Source: Auritidibacter ignavus
Lineage (GTDB): Bacteria > Actinomycetota > Actinomycetes > Actinomycetales > Micrococcaceae
Assembly: GCF_003703835.1 (NCBI RefSeq)
Contig: NZ_RDQR01000014.1
Location: 1 to 63,229, forward strand
Length of the DNA: 63,229 nt
Direction: 5' to 3'
Position 1 is the stretch's first letter. Every line of letters begins with the position of its first letter. A model generated the notes under the pieces. That model did not search any database, was not told where the DNA came from, and was given only the letters and a program-made list of their open reading frames with translations. Both the position numbers and the translations under genes were made by a program. Below, piece by piece: positions 34,339 through 43,313 of this stretch.

Positions 34339-35125
34339 TCATGCGTGGTCGGGGTTCGGTTCCTGGCACTCCAGCGGGTGCGTCACCCGCTGGATAAACA
34401 GGCAAGCGTCGTCCAGCACTTCATCAGCCACGGGATATTTGCTCCCGGAGGTGAAGATCCCGTGGGGGACCCCGTGTAGGTGCGGAATTGCACATCGACC
34501 CCAGCCTGGACCAGAGAGTGAGCGTAGGTGACGCCATCGGCGACGAGAGGGTCCAAGTCAGTCGACACGATAACTGCCGGGCAACAGTGGGGTCCAATCT
34601 CTGCGTGCAGGGGGCTCAGCCGTGGATGAGATGTGATGTCGGGGTCGCTGATGTAGTGGGAGACAAACTAGTCCATTGTGTCATCGACGAGGGGGAGGCC
34701 TTCGGTGAAGATGCCACGGGGTCAAAAGGTAGTGCTCCAGCCTCTCGGACCCACTCACAGACGGTCACCACATCGTTGAACGCGGCCGGGAATTTGTGCT
34801 CTGGTGCCCGACGGTAATCCACCGCGATGACAGGGTAACCGGTCCGGACCGCCAGTTGCCGGCGCAAGCCGTCGTGGGTGTCGAGGCTACCCATGACCCA
34901 GCCCCCGCCGTGTGCGAAGAGCGCTACCGGACTCGCTGCCGAGGCATCGGTGCGGGGTTCGTAGTATCGGGCCGTGATGCCGTTGACCTGGAATTCGTCG
35001 ACCGATGCAACGGGAACTTGGTCAAAACCGACGGCCGCACAGTTTTTTTCGTAGGTCTCACGAAGTTCAGGAATAGCGAGCAAGTGAAAGGGTTGAGCTC
35101 GGCCTTCCCGGAACGGGCCCAGCAC
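34339..35125 (-). pseudogene. Decayed alpha/beta hydrolase (HSL/lipase-esterase family)
   Basis: The first part (35125-34720) reads as the hormone-sensitive-lipase family N-half with ALFAHGGGWVMGSLDTHDG and VDYRRAPEHKFPAAFNDV. After FDPVA the frame changes and the segment with the GDSAGG nucleophile elbow is absent, so about 40 residues are deleted. Downstream, other frames continue the family: FVSHYISDPDITSHPRLSPL, then STDLDPLVADGVTYAHSLVQAG, and after another shift GIFTSGSKYPVADEVLDDA, ending at TGA 34341-34339. At least two frame changes and one in-frame stop are needed. The gene cannot make an active enzyme. Its position upstream of nothing else in the operon gives no clue to former use. 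Confidence 0.8.
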
Positions 35126-35181
35126 CTTGCGAGCCTCGGATGAAACCTAGCGTGCTTTGTAGCGGTCGTGGTGAGCCATAG

Positions 35182-36627
35182 CTATACCACCGTGTAGTCC
35201 TGGAAGTGCGGAGTCTTGAGGGCAACCCGGTAGTCTTCGACGGTGCTACTCCAATTGTTCGTGACGCGCCCTTCGGAGTTCTTGAACCAGGAGGAACAAT
35301 CAGCGGAATAGGACGAAGCCTCGAGCTCTTTCTGGATCTTTTCGTTCACGCGAGCTAGCGCATCGGCATCAACCTCGACAGCATGCATCGAACCGGAGGA
35401 GATCCGTTTAATGAAATCAGCGATGTAGTCGTGCTGAATTTCCAGCATCGACACCACCGAGTTGTGGTTCAGATTTGTGTTCGGTCCGTAGACGAGGAAG
35501 AGGTTCGGGTAGCCATCAACTGTGATGCCATAATAAGCTTCCGGGCTGATGCCCCACCGCTGAGCGAGATCGACGCCATCAGTTCCGATGATGTCAATAT
35601 CATCGATGAACTTCTGACGCTGGAAACCGGTGGCAAAGATGATGACATCGAGCTCGTGCAGCTCTCCGTCCGCAGTGATGATTCCTTGCGGGGTCACCTC
35701 TCGAATCTCTTCGGTCACCAGGTCCACGTTATATCGACGTAGCGTCGGGTAGAACGCGTCGCTACGGAGCGTGCGCTTACACCCGTAGGGGAAATCCGGA
35801 GTCAACTTCTCGAGTAGCTCAGGGTCGGTGATTTCGCGTTCGAGGAATCCCAGCGCCTGCCGTTTGCCTTCTTCGGAAGCAGCGGTTCCCTCCAGGGTCC
35901 GGTAGAAACCGGTTTCGCGATCGTTATAGATAAACTCCCGGACGTCGCGAAAGACCTCCGGATCCGTGTGCATTGCTTCACGTGTTTGGGTGTCAAAGAG
36001 CTGTTCTTCTCGCGGAAGAATGTAATTGGCCGAGCGCTGGAAGACATCAAGGTGGGCAACCTCGGGTGCAATCTCTGGCACGTACTGGATAGCCGTGGCC
36101 GCGGCACCAATTGAAGCGACCCGTTTTCCCGCGAGATCGATGTCGTGGCGCCAACGCGAGGCATGAAACTGCTCGCCCTCGAAGGTATCGAGGCCAGGAA
36201 AGTTTGGCGTATACGGGGACCCCAGTTGGCCACATGCCGAGATCACTGCTCGAGTCTGTAGAGACTCGCCGTTTCTCAGCGAGACGGTCCAGGTGCGCGT
36301 TGCGGAATCCCAGCGCGCCTGAGTGACGTCAGCGTGAGTACGCAGGTGTGGCAGGATGCCAAACTTCGTCGTGAAATTCTTGAGATAGGCGTGTAGCTCG
36401 TGCCCGGGAGCATACATCGAAGACGCTTCGAGGTGGAGGTCGTAGCTGAAGCAGTAAATAACAGATTGGGTATCGCAGGCGACTCCCGGGTAGGTGTTAT
36501 CCCTCCATACGCCCCCGACGTCATCGGCCCGTTCCAGAATGACGAAATTGTCGATCCCGTGATGCTTCAACGTCGCTGCCTGTCCGAGTCCCCCGAAACC
36601 GGCTCCAATAATGACTGCGTCATACAT
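35182..36627 (-). CDS. Flavin-dependent monooxygenase, Baeyer-Villiger/FMO-like (class B)
   Basis: A 481-aa FAD- and NADPH-dependent monooxygenase. Residues 6-14 are the FAD Rossmann GAGFGGLGQ and about 38-50 contain VGGVWRDNTYPGVACD. The fingerprint FEGEQFHASRWRHD (about 150-163) matches F-x-G-x(3)-H-x(3)-W with arginine in place of the usual proline or aspartate. The second dinucleotide motif is GAAATAIQ, where one glycine is alanine. An ATG-linked ATGFQR segment and a terminal SSWFKN stretch are also typical. It would insert oxygen beside a carbonyl or on a heteroatom. ATG 36627 follows AGAGGGA. It is next to the decayed hydrolase, which would suit ester hydrolysis after the Baeyer-Villiger step. 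Confidence 0.88.
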   Translation of the reverse strand: MYDAVIIGAGFGGLGQAATLKHHGIDNFVILERADDVGGVWRDNTYPGVACDTQSVIYCFSYDLHLEASSMYAPGHELHAYLKNFTTKFGILPHLRTHADVTQARWDSATRTWTVSLRNGESLQTRAVISACGQLGSPYTPNFPGLDTFEGEQFHASRWRHDIDLAGKRVASIGAAATAIQYVPEIAPEVAHLDVFQRSANYILPREEQLFDTQTREAMHTDPEVFRDVREFIYNDRETGFYRTLEGTAASEEGKRQALGFLEREITDPELLEKLTPDFPYGCKRTLRSDAFYPTLRRYNVDLVTEEIREVTPQGIITADGELHELDVIIFATGFQRQKFIDDIDIIGTDGVDLAQRWGISPEAYYGITVDGYPNLFLVYGPNTNLNHNSVVSMLEIQHDYIADFIKRISSGSMHAVEVDADALARVNEKIQKELEASSYSADCSSWFKNSEGRVTNNWSSTVEDYRVALKTPHFQDYTVV

Positions 36628-37237
36628 GTGATGTCCCTCTTCTTCTCGTCTCGTTAGCTGTGCAGTGATGCGTGCGTTGGCGTTGACTCATCGTTGCTCC
36701 CCACGCTAGGGAGAGTCCAGCATGGGGAAGAGCCGTCGAAGCCCAGAGATTCCCTGGCATCGTCTGGCAGTACCGTGCTGGGGAGGAATAACGTTGCTGG
36801 TCGGCCCGCCGACAGCGGGTGGCCGATCAGAAAGACTAGGAACAAGACAGCGGGCACACGCAGAGACGCTGACCGGCTCGATCCAGATGAGCTGGTCAGC
36901 AGGGCGCGGGGTTTTTCCGGTTATGCGGGGCCGAAGGGACAGGCAAGGGGAATGTGTCGTGGGGTGATGGGGGCCACTGACAGCTAGAACAGCACCACAG
37001 CTCGTCCTGCTCATTGCTGCCTCGTTGTCTATGATCGTCCCCTGTCACACAGTGCGTTTGGCCTTGATCGGCGCACCACGAGCTTATCCAGATCAGGTCA
37101 AACTTGCAATTTTATGGACAACCGATAGTCAGCCAATGGTGAGATGTGCACAGTCCGCTGACTTCGCCATGGTCGCTGACGCTGTGTGAGCGTGTCGGGG
37201 GCACGGCAAGGCGGACAGCGAGTGAACCGGGACGCGA
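36628..37237. other. Intergenic stretch without a supported gene
   Basis: About 610 bp. Short frames occur on both strands (for example minus-strand 36654-36857, hydrophobic then proline-rich) but start-site context and composition do not support any. No tRNA or strong hairpin was seen. It could hold the promoter of the monooxygenase gene (minus strand) and the 3' region of the symporter. Confidence 0.4.
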
Positions 37238-38725
37238 CTAGACGCCTTCGCTGGCGGCCTGTTCGGAGGGGTCGGTCCATCTGCCCTTCTTGACCCCACG
37301 GTTGTAGATCATGCCCGCGGTGATGGAGACGATGAATAGGATCGCCATTGGGACCAAAATCCAATAGGGGTTGCCGGTCGCGAAGATGACCGGGATGGAC
37401 AGTGCGGTGACCAGACCGCCACCGAAGAAGGGCTCGAAGAAGAGCTGCTTATAGCCGAAGGCCTCCATGGCCGGAGACTTGTCCTCGGGGTCGGCCACCC
37501 GCAACAGCACCAGACCGGTGGCGGTGACACCCATAGACTGACCGAAGTCCGCGATACCGCGTTCGAGCCAAAAGGAGGGGATAATCCGCGGGGTGAAGAA
37601 CAGCAACATGAACGTGCCGAACAATACGCCGGCCAGAGAAAGAATTAAGAAGGTCTGCCAGTAATCCGCGATGACCTCGAGCGAGATGGTGGCCAGAGCG
37701 GCCACGATCAAAATGTCCAGGGCGAGACCCTGAATGCGTTTCATGGTTTCTTGATCCACCAGGTAACTCTTACCGGTGCGATCGAGCACGAACTGGATGA
37801 TGACGCCACCGATCATCGCCAGAGGGAACAGGGGGACATAGCCCAGCAGAGTGAGACCTTCGCCGTCAGCTCCGGGCCAGACAGAGTCGGGCTGGCCCCA
37901 TAGCTGGTCTTCGACCCACACGAGGCCTTCCAGCAATACCCAGCCGATAATGATGGCCAAACCCACGATCGCTACGTGGAGGGTGAGCGGCTCGATGGAA
38001 CTGGGGCGAGAGGTCATCACGCCGGTACGGACGTGATCGGTATCGCTGTAGAGACCGCGCAGCTCGGAGGCAGACTGCTCAGAGACCTGCTTAATCACCC
38101 GGGTTCGACCGGTGCGCACACCCCAGTTGACCACGGCAATACCGATGATGATGCCTGTCACCAGACCCACGGTCGCCATGGCTAAGGCAAGGTCGGTTGC
38201 TTCGGGGATGCCCATATCTTCGAAGGCCGGTTGCATACCGGCCGCCGTGCCGTGACCACCTTCAAAGGAGACCTCGATGAGGGCACCGAAAATGGGGTCG
38301 ACACCGAATAATGGGGCCAACACGAGTACCCCCAGCAGGATGCCGACGACGTATTGTCCAGAACCGTAGGCCAGACCAATTGACAGTTGAGGCCCGACTA
38401 ATTTGGCGGCACGTTTGGGGGAGGGGATGGTCTCGCCGAGGAAAAGGGTTGCGAAAACAACCGAGATCAGCAGTCCGGGTAGTTCGCCCCACACCTCAAA
38501 GGCTCCGTCGGTAAACAGGCCACCATTTTCCAACCAAGACCAGTTCAGGGCCTCGCCCAGGCGTCCCAGGACTTCGGGACCGATCAACAGGCCGAGGAAG
38601 CCGGCGATAATGGCGCTGGGAAGGAAAAGTCGCTGAAAGAGGCCGACTTTCACGCGAAGGTATTTACCCAAGAGCAACAAGGCTGCCAGGAGCACGATGG
38701 CAAAGCCCACGGATTCTGCAGTCAT
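37238..38725 (-). CDS. Glutamate:sodium symporter-like protein, ESS/GltS family
   Basis: A 495-aa membrane protein with two inverted repeats of about five helices joined by a charged loop (residues about 220-260). Signatures include FLPSAIIAGFLGLLIGPE near the start, SFEGGHGTAAG in the first hairpin, GLALDILIVAALATISLE and the matching ADFGQSMGVTATGLVLLR segment of the second hairpin. Members import glutamate with sodium, though many actinobacterial versions have unknown substrates. ATG 38725 gives the normal N-terminus. It lies downstream of hisD on the same strand, with a hairpin between. Confidence 0.8.
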   Translation of the reverse strand: MTAESVGFAIVLLAALLLLGKYLRVKVGLFQRLFLPSAIIAGFLGLLIGPEVLGRLGEALNWSWLENGGLFTDGAFEVWGELPGLLISVVFATLFLGETIPSPKRAAKLVGPQLSIGLAYGSGQYVVGILLGVLVLAPLFGVDPIFGALIEVSFEGGHGTAAGMQPAFEDMGIPEATDLALAMATVGLVTGIIIGIAVVNWGVRTGRTRVIKQVSEQSASELRGLYSDTDHVRTGVMTSRPSSIEPLTLHVAIVGLAIIIGWVLLEGLVWVEDQLWGQPDSVWPGADGEGLTLLGYVPLFPLAMIGGVIIQFVLDRTGKSYLVDQETMKRIQGLALDILIVAALATISLEVIADYWQTFLILSLAGVLFGTFMLLFFTPRIIPSFWLERGIADFGQSMGVTATGLVLLRVADPEDKSPAMEAFGYKQLFFEPFFGGGLVTALSIPVIFATGNPYWILVPMAILFIVSITAGMIYNRGVKKGRWTDPSEQAASEGV

Positions 38726-38781
38726 GAGGCGATCGTAACATTCAGACCGCGATAAAGTCACTGGTCAGCTAGGGCTCAGCG

Positions 38782-38818
38782 CCTGAGATTCTGGGCCGGC
38801 AGAGGCCGGTGTCTCGGG
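38782..38818 (-). terminator. Compound hairpin after hisD
   Basis: On the minus strand CCCGAGA (38818-38812) pairs with TCTCAGG (38788-38782) around an inner stem CCGGC-CTCT-GCCGG. It directly follows the hisD stop (38819). Confidence 0.5.
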
Positions 38819-40186
38819 TTAGTTGTGGTGAGCGCCTGGGGTGAGCTGGCGCGCTAAGACAGCTTCGGCGTGAGCGCGAAGGCCTTCCGATTCTGCCAGG
38901 GCCACAATCCCGGGGGTGACTGCAGACAGTCCGGATGCTGAGTACCGGATGCGTTGCTGTAAGCGCATGAAGCTCAGTGTGTTCAGCCCTGAGGAGTGTC
39001 GGGCCGTGCCGGAGGTCGGCAACACGTGATTCGATCCGGCCGAATAGTCTCCCAACGGGACCGGGGAGTACCCGCCGATAAACACTGCTCCGGCAGAGGT
39101 AATCTGCTCGGCGACCGCCTCAGGGTCGGCAGTATGAATCTCCAGGTGCTCGGTGGCATAAGCGTTGGCCACGGTGATGGCAGCCGGCAGGTCCTCGACG
39201 ACTAAGATTCCCGACTGCGGGCCGGTTAGCGCCTCCCGGATTTGGTCTTCCAACGGCAAACCGGGGACCTGCTGATTGATCTGATCATTGACCTCCTGGG
39301 CCAGTGACTCAGCATGGGTGATCAGCACTGAGGCAGCCATCGGGTCATGTTCGGACTGGCTGATCAGATCGGCGGCAACCCAGGCGGGGTTTGCCGTCTC
39401 ATCGGCAATGACGGCAATCTCGGAGGGACCGGCCTCGGCATCAATGCCCACGGTTCCCATCACGGCGCGCTTGGCAGCGGCGACGTACACGTTTCCGGGC
39501 CCCGTGATCAGATCCACCGGCGGGCACACCCACCCAGACTCGGCCGGACCGGTTTCTGCGGTATTGTCCTCCGCACGCTCAGCCTCTCGGACGCCGTAGG
39601 CAAACATGGCAATGGCTTGAGCACCACCGGCAGCGTAGACCTCATCGACGCCCAACAGGGCACAGGCGGCCAAGGTCACCGGATGTGGCTGGCCGTTGAA
39701 CTCTCGTTGCGGGGGCGTGGCCACCGCCAGAGACTCGACTCCGGCCGCTTGGGCCGGGACCACGTTCATCACCACCGAGGAGGGATAAACAGCCCGCCCG
39801 CCGGGCACGTACAGACCCACGCGCTGGATGGGGACCCAGTGGTTCTCCACGTGAGCGCCATCGGCCAGTTGCACCACGGTGTCTTCGACACGCTGGGACT
39901 GGTGGACCATACGAGCCCGCCGAATGGATTCTTCCAGTGCTACCCGCACCGAGGGGTCCAAGTCGATCAGCGCCTGGGCAAGCACGCTGGCGGGAACCCG
40001 TAGCTGGTCGGGGCGCACCCCGTCGAAACGCTCGCCAGCCGCTAAGACCGCAACGACCCCACGTTGGCGCACATCGGCCAGAATCGGGGTAATTTTCTCC
40101 ACGGCGGCGGTGACATCGACCTCTGCCCGGGGCAAATCACGATCCGGAGCAAAGGGACGGCCTCGCAGGTCAGTGATGTTGAGCAT
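38819..40186 (-). CDS. hisD: Histidinol dehydrogenase
   Basis: A 455-aa enzyme performing the last two oxidations of histidine biosynthesis, histidinol to histidine, with NAD+ and a catalytic zinc. Motifs: GLYVPGGRAVYPSSVVMN, ITGPGNVYVAAAKRAVMG, AGPSEIAVIADETANP, SQSEHDP with the catalytic Glu/His pair, ATEHLEIHT and HSSGLNTLSF. An insertion of about 15 residues (AERAEDNTAETGPAESGW) precedes the ITGPGN segment. ATG 40186 is the correct start; it is preceded seven nt upstream by TAGACT and no ribosome site. Unusually, no hisC or hisB follows; the next gene is an ESS symporter, so hisD is apparently separated from the rest of the pathway. Confidence 0.95.
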   Translation of the reverse strand: MLNITDLRGRPFAPDRDLPRAEVDVTAAVEKITPILADVRQRGVVAVLAAGERFDGVRPDQLRVPASVLAQALIDLDPSVRVALEESIRRARMVHQSQRVEDTVVQLADGAHVENHWVPIQRVGLYVPGGRAVYPSSVVMNVVPAQAAGVESLAVATPPQREFNGQPHPVTLAACALLGVDEVYAAGGAQAIAMFAYGVREAERAEDNTAETGPAESGWVCPPVDLITGPGNVYVAAAKRAVMGTVGIDAEAGPSEIAVIADETANPAWVAADLISQSEHDPMAASVLITHAESLAQEVNDQINQQVPGLPLEDQIREALTGPQSGILVVEDLPAAITVANAYATEHLEIHTADPEAVAEQITSAGAVFIGGYSPVPLGDYSAGSNHVLPTSGTARHSSGLNTLSFMRLQQRIRYSASGLSAVTPGIVALAESEGLRAHAEAVLARQLTPGAHHN

Positions 40187-40193
40187 ACTGGCT

Positions 40194-40199
40194 AGTCTA
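40194..40199 (-). promoter_or_regulatory. -10 element of an apparently leaderless hisD promoter
   Basis: On the minus strand TAGACT lies exactly seven nt before ATG 40186, with no Shine-Dalgarno. Confidence 0.55.
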
Positions 40200-40271
40200 C
40201 GTCGTTCTCGAGTGACGAAACCCCTTGGTCTTTTCAGCCTGAGTTCAGACCCGCATGGCACAGTGGAGATT

Positions 40272-42065
40272 ATGCTTTCTGGACTCACCCTCTTAGCATC
40301 CTCGACCCCTGAATCAGCAGAGCCGAGCCCCTCCACCTCCGATGGCTTTGCCGAGGTAGAAGACGCGCTACCCCAAAATGTTCAAGATTCGGCCTCCTCC
40401 AACGTGGAATCGCTGGGGCCTGTCCTGGGCGTGGTGCTTAACCTGGCTGTCGGCGCCCTGGTGGGCCTGGTCGTCGCCGGCATCATTGTGGTGGTTACCT
40501 CCATGGCCTTCCGTCGGCGCAAGACCTTCCACGCTCAGTTGCGTCGCCTGTATACCCCGATGGTTCTCGCCCTGGTCTTTTTGGGTGCCCGCATTGCGTT
40601 GGGACTCTCTGGCCGAGATTTGGCCTGGTATTCGGGTTTGGCCTTCATCCTTTTGGTGTGTGTGGTAGCCAGCTTCGCCTGGTTGGGGTTGCGCGTGGTG
40701 AACTTCATTGAGTCGCGCATCGCCGATAAATATCACGTGGCCGGAACTGGTTCTTTGCGTGAACGTCGTATCCAAACCCAGATGCAACTCATCCGTCGCA
40801 TCGTGGTTGCGGTCATCGTGGTCATTGCGGTGTCGGCCATTCTGCTGGCGATTCCCCAGGTGCGGGCGTTGGGCGCAGGTCTTCTTGCCTCGGCCGGCTT
40901 GATTTCGGTGATTGCTGGCCTGGCAGTCCAGTCCACCTTGACCAACGTGTTCGCCGGCATCCAGCTGGCCTTCACCGATGCGATCCGTGTCGGTGACGTG
41001 GTGGCGATGGACGACTACGAAGGCACTGTGGAAGATATCACCCTGTCCTATGTGGTGCTCAAGATTTGGGACGGTCGGCGGATTCTGTTCCCTTCCAGCC
41101 ACTTCACCACCACCCCGTATGAAAACTTCACCCGTGTGGGCACCGCACTGTCGGGTGTGGTGGAATTCGACGTGGACTGGCAGGTGCCTATGGACAACCT
41201 GCGTGAACGGTTGCGCGCCCTGCTTGCCTCCACCGACCTGTGGGACGGCCGTGACGCCTCGATGCAGGTTACCGACGCGGCATCGGGCATGTTGCATATT
41301 CGGGCCGTGGTTTCAGCCCGCAACTACGGTGAACTGTGGGATCTGCGGTGCCTGGTGCGCGAAGACCTCGCCACCTTCATTCGCACCGAGCACCCCGAGG
41401 TGATCTACCGGATGCGCATCATGGAACCCAGCGGTCCGCTGAATCAGACGGAATCGTCCTCCCACGTGGCACCGGGTAAGAACGATCGTGCAGACTCGTC
41501 TCAGACCAAGCCCAACACGGAGTCCGAGACGACTCAGCAGGCAACACAAGACCAGCACCAACAACAGTCCCGCTGGGAGAACTGGTACGACACCAATGAA
41601 CCTCCCGCGGTGATCTCGCAGTTACCGGTGATCCGTCCGGGTGAGACCCTGGACGAGGCCGTCCGCGGGGCAGATCAGTCGGCACAGTCCGCATCCTCGG
41701 GCACATCGAAGCCACAGAACTCCGATAGCGATGATGCTGAGTCCACCCCAGAGACTCAGGATTCCGGTTCGGTGCCGTTGACCCGGTCCTCGGATGCCTC
41801 CTCGGTCTTTACCTCCTCGATTGCTGGGCTGGAACGTGGTCGGGATATGGCCGGACCTGGTGAAGACGCCTACGCAGAGCGGGCGCGAAGGACTGCGGAA
41901 TCCACCGGGGCGATCCCGGAGATCGATCCGAACACCGGCGAGCCGGTCGATATCGATAACCTCACCACCGAAGAGCTCGAAGAACTCAAACAGTACCAGG
42001 CCCGCAAACGCGCCGAAGAAGCCGAAGAATCTGATGGAGGGGCCGATGACGGTTCCCAGAGTTAA
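40272..42065 (+). CDS. Small-conductance mechanosensitive channel, MscS family, with long acidic tail
   Basis: A 597-aa protein. After a Ser/Thr-rich lead, helices at about 55-80, 95-115 and 120-140 precede the pore helix (about 200-230, GAGLLASAGLISVIAGLAVQSTLTNVFAG). The beta domain follows (IRVGDVVAMDDYEGTVEDITLSYVV) and the cytoplasmic alpha/beta vestibule ends near 385. The last 210 residues are Ser/Gln/Asp/Glu-rich and probably disordered. The channel releases solutes on hypo-osmotic shock. GGAG lies four nt before ATG 40272, and a much longer frame starting at 39879 is an artefact over hisD. The gene is divergent from hisD with 85 bp between, and its 3' end overlaps the mug-like gene by 20 bp. 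Confidence 0.92.
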   Translation: MLSGLTLLASSTPESAEPSPSTSDGFAEVEDALPQNVQDSASSNVESLGPVLGVVLNLAVGALVGLVVAGIIVVVTSMAFRRRKTFHAQLRRLYTPMVLALVFLGARIALGLSGRDLAWYSGLAFILLVCVVASFAWLGLRVVNFIESRIADKYHVAGTGSLRERRIQTQMQLIRRIVVAVIVVIAVSAILLAIPQVRALGAGLLASAGLISVIAGLAVQSTLTNVFAGIQLAFTDAIRVGDVVAMDDYEGTVEDITLSYVVLKIWDGRRILFPSSHFTTTPYENFTRVGTALSGVVEFDVDWQVPMDNLRERLRALLASTDLWDGRDASMQVTDAASGMLHIRAVVSARNYGELWDLRCLVREDLATFIRTEHPEVIYRMRIMEPSGPLNQTESSSHVAPGKNDRADSSQTKPNTESETTQQATQDQHQQQSRWENWYDTNEPPAVISQLPVIRPGETLDEAVRGADQSAQSASSGTSKPQNSDSDDAESTPETQDSGSVPLTRSSDASSVFTSSIAGLERGRDMAGPGEDAYAERARRTAESTGAIPEIDPNTGEPVDIDNLTTEELEELKQYQARKRAEEAEESDGGADDGSQS

Positions 42066-42735
42066 GGCCCAGCCGCGACGGGAATCTCCGCTGGGTGGGG
42101 CCAAACCCACTCGCCAGGATTTGAACGCGGTGGATACCACCGATCCAGAGATCACCGATGATGTGTTGCCGGTCGATCCCGAAGAACGGTTGCGGCTGTT
42201 GATCTGTGGCATCAACCCGGGGTTGTGGACCGCGGCGGTCAACGCTCCGTTCGCCCGCCCGGGAAACCGGTTCTGGCCCTCTCTGTACCGTGCCGGGATG
42301 CTCCAGGAACCGGTCGATGTCAGTGCCGGAATGAGTGCAGAGCTGGCCGATGAGCTGGTCTCGTCGGGAATCGGGATGACGAATCTGGTGCAACGTGCCA
42401 CTGTCCGGGCTGACCAGCTGAGCACCGCAGAACTCCGGGAAGGTGGCCAACGGTTGATCCGGCGAGTGGGGCAGTTGCGCCCCGCGGCTGTGGCGATTGC
42501 CGGGATCACAGCATTTCGTACCGCATATCACGCACCTCAGGCCCAGCTGGGGCGGTTGAGTGCGACAGACCGGGCCACCTATGAGTTGCTAGCGCAGTGG
42601 CCTGATGAGGTGCAATTATGGGTGGTGCCACAACCGTCGGGGCTCAATGCCCACGAGAACGTTGACACCTTGGCCGATAAGTGGCGGACGGTGCTGGCCG
42701 GGCTGGAGACTGACCGGCCACAGCACGCGGACTAA
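42046..42735 (+). CDS. Mug/TDG-type mismatch-specific uracil-DNA glycosylase
   Basis: A 229-aa glycosylase. The active-site segment GINPGLWTAAVNAPFARPG holds the motif-1 asparagine; GNRFWPSLYRAG follows as in Mug. The second motif reads QPSGLNAHEN where Mug has NPSGLSR, a known region of variation. It removes uracil or ethenocytosine opposite guanine. ATG 42046 follows GGAGGGG and overlaps the MscS gene by 20 bp, so translation is coupled. An ATG at 42034 is an alternative. It is convergent with the macro-domain gene, sharing a 4-bp stop overlap (CTAA). Confidence 0.88.
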   Translation: MTVPRVKAQPRRESPLGGAKPTRQDLNAVDTTDPEITDDVLPVDPEERLRLLICGINPGLWTAAVNAPFARPGNRFWPSLYRAGMLQEPVDVSAGMSAELADELVSSGIGMTNLVQRATVRADQLSTAELREGGQRLIRRVGQLRPAAVAIAGITAFRTAYHAPQAQLGRLSATDRATYELLAQWPDEVQLWVVPQPSGLNAHENVDTLADKWRTVLAGLETDRPQHAD

Positions 42736-43313
42736 GCCAGGCTGGAAACCCCGGCGCGGAACCCGGCCTCGGCCTGGTCGTTATAGGCCACCAACACCAC
42801 CTGTTTCACCGTGGGTGCCCCATCCTCGCGGGCAGCGAGCTCGTCCAAAGTCTCAGCGCAACTTCGGGCGGCGATCCGGGTGGCATCATCCATCGGCCAA
42901 CCGTAGACACCGGCTGAGATCGCCGGGAAAGCCACCGAGGTGGCTCCGAGCTCATCGGCAAGCACTAAAGACTTCCGATAACAGGATCTCAGGGTTTCGG
43001 TGCGGTCCTGTTTGACGGAGTACACCGGCCCGACCGTGTGGATCACCCAGCGAGCGGGCATATGCCCGGCCGTGGTGGCCACGGCCTCGCCAGCGGGAAG
43101 TCCCTCGGGTAGCTTGTCCGACCGTAGGGCACGACAGGCCTCCAGAATGGCGGGACCGCCGGCGCGGTGGATCGCTCCGTCGACGCCACCACCACCGAGC
43201 AGGGAGGAATTGGCGGCATTGACCACCGCGTCGACCTCGAGGATGGTGATATCACCGGTGATGACCTCGATGGGGTACCCGTGTGCAGAACTCGGCGATG
43301 GGGGTGTGAGCAT
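42732..43313 (-). CDS. Macro domain protein, O-acetyl-ADP-ribose deacetylase type
   Basis: A 193-aa protein, mostly one macro domain: VDAVVNAANSSLLGGGGVDGAIHRAGG (phosphate and ribose loops), IHTVGP, and FPAISAGVYGWP. These bind ADP-ribose and commonly hydrolyse O-acetyl-ADP-ribose or ADP-ribosyl esters. Its ATG follows the UspA stop codon directly (TAG-ATG), so the two are one operon. It converges on the mismatch glycosylase. A role in ADP-ribose or DNA-damage metabolism is inferred. Confidence 0.92.
   Translation of the reverse strand: MLTPPSPSSAHGYPIEVITGDITILEVDAVVNAANSSLLGGGGVDGAIHRAGGPAILEACRALRSDKLPEGLPAGEAVATTAGHMPARWVIHTVGPVYSVKQDRTETLRSCYRKSLVLADELGATSVAFPAISAGVYGWPMDDATRIAARSCAETLDELAAREDGAPTVKQVVLVAYNDQAEAGFRAGVSSLA

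Noticed and set aside
33542-36627. Flavin reductase plus monooxygenase as a two-component system
   Set aside because: The monooxygenase has its own FAD and NADPH motifs (class B) and a decayed gene lies between them; the reductase is instead coupled to the S4-domain gene.
39879-40271. Upstream extension of the MscS frame
   Set aside because: It lies opposite the hisD 5' half; GGAG before ATG 40272 and a Ser/Thr-rich natural N-terminus favour the shorter form.
40368-41297. Minus-strand frame of 309 codons inside the MscS gene
   Set aside because: Histidine/glutamine-rich shadow of a well-supported gene, with no ribosome site or family resemblance.
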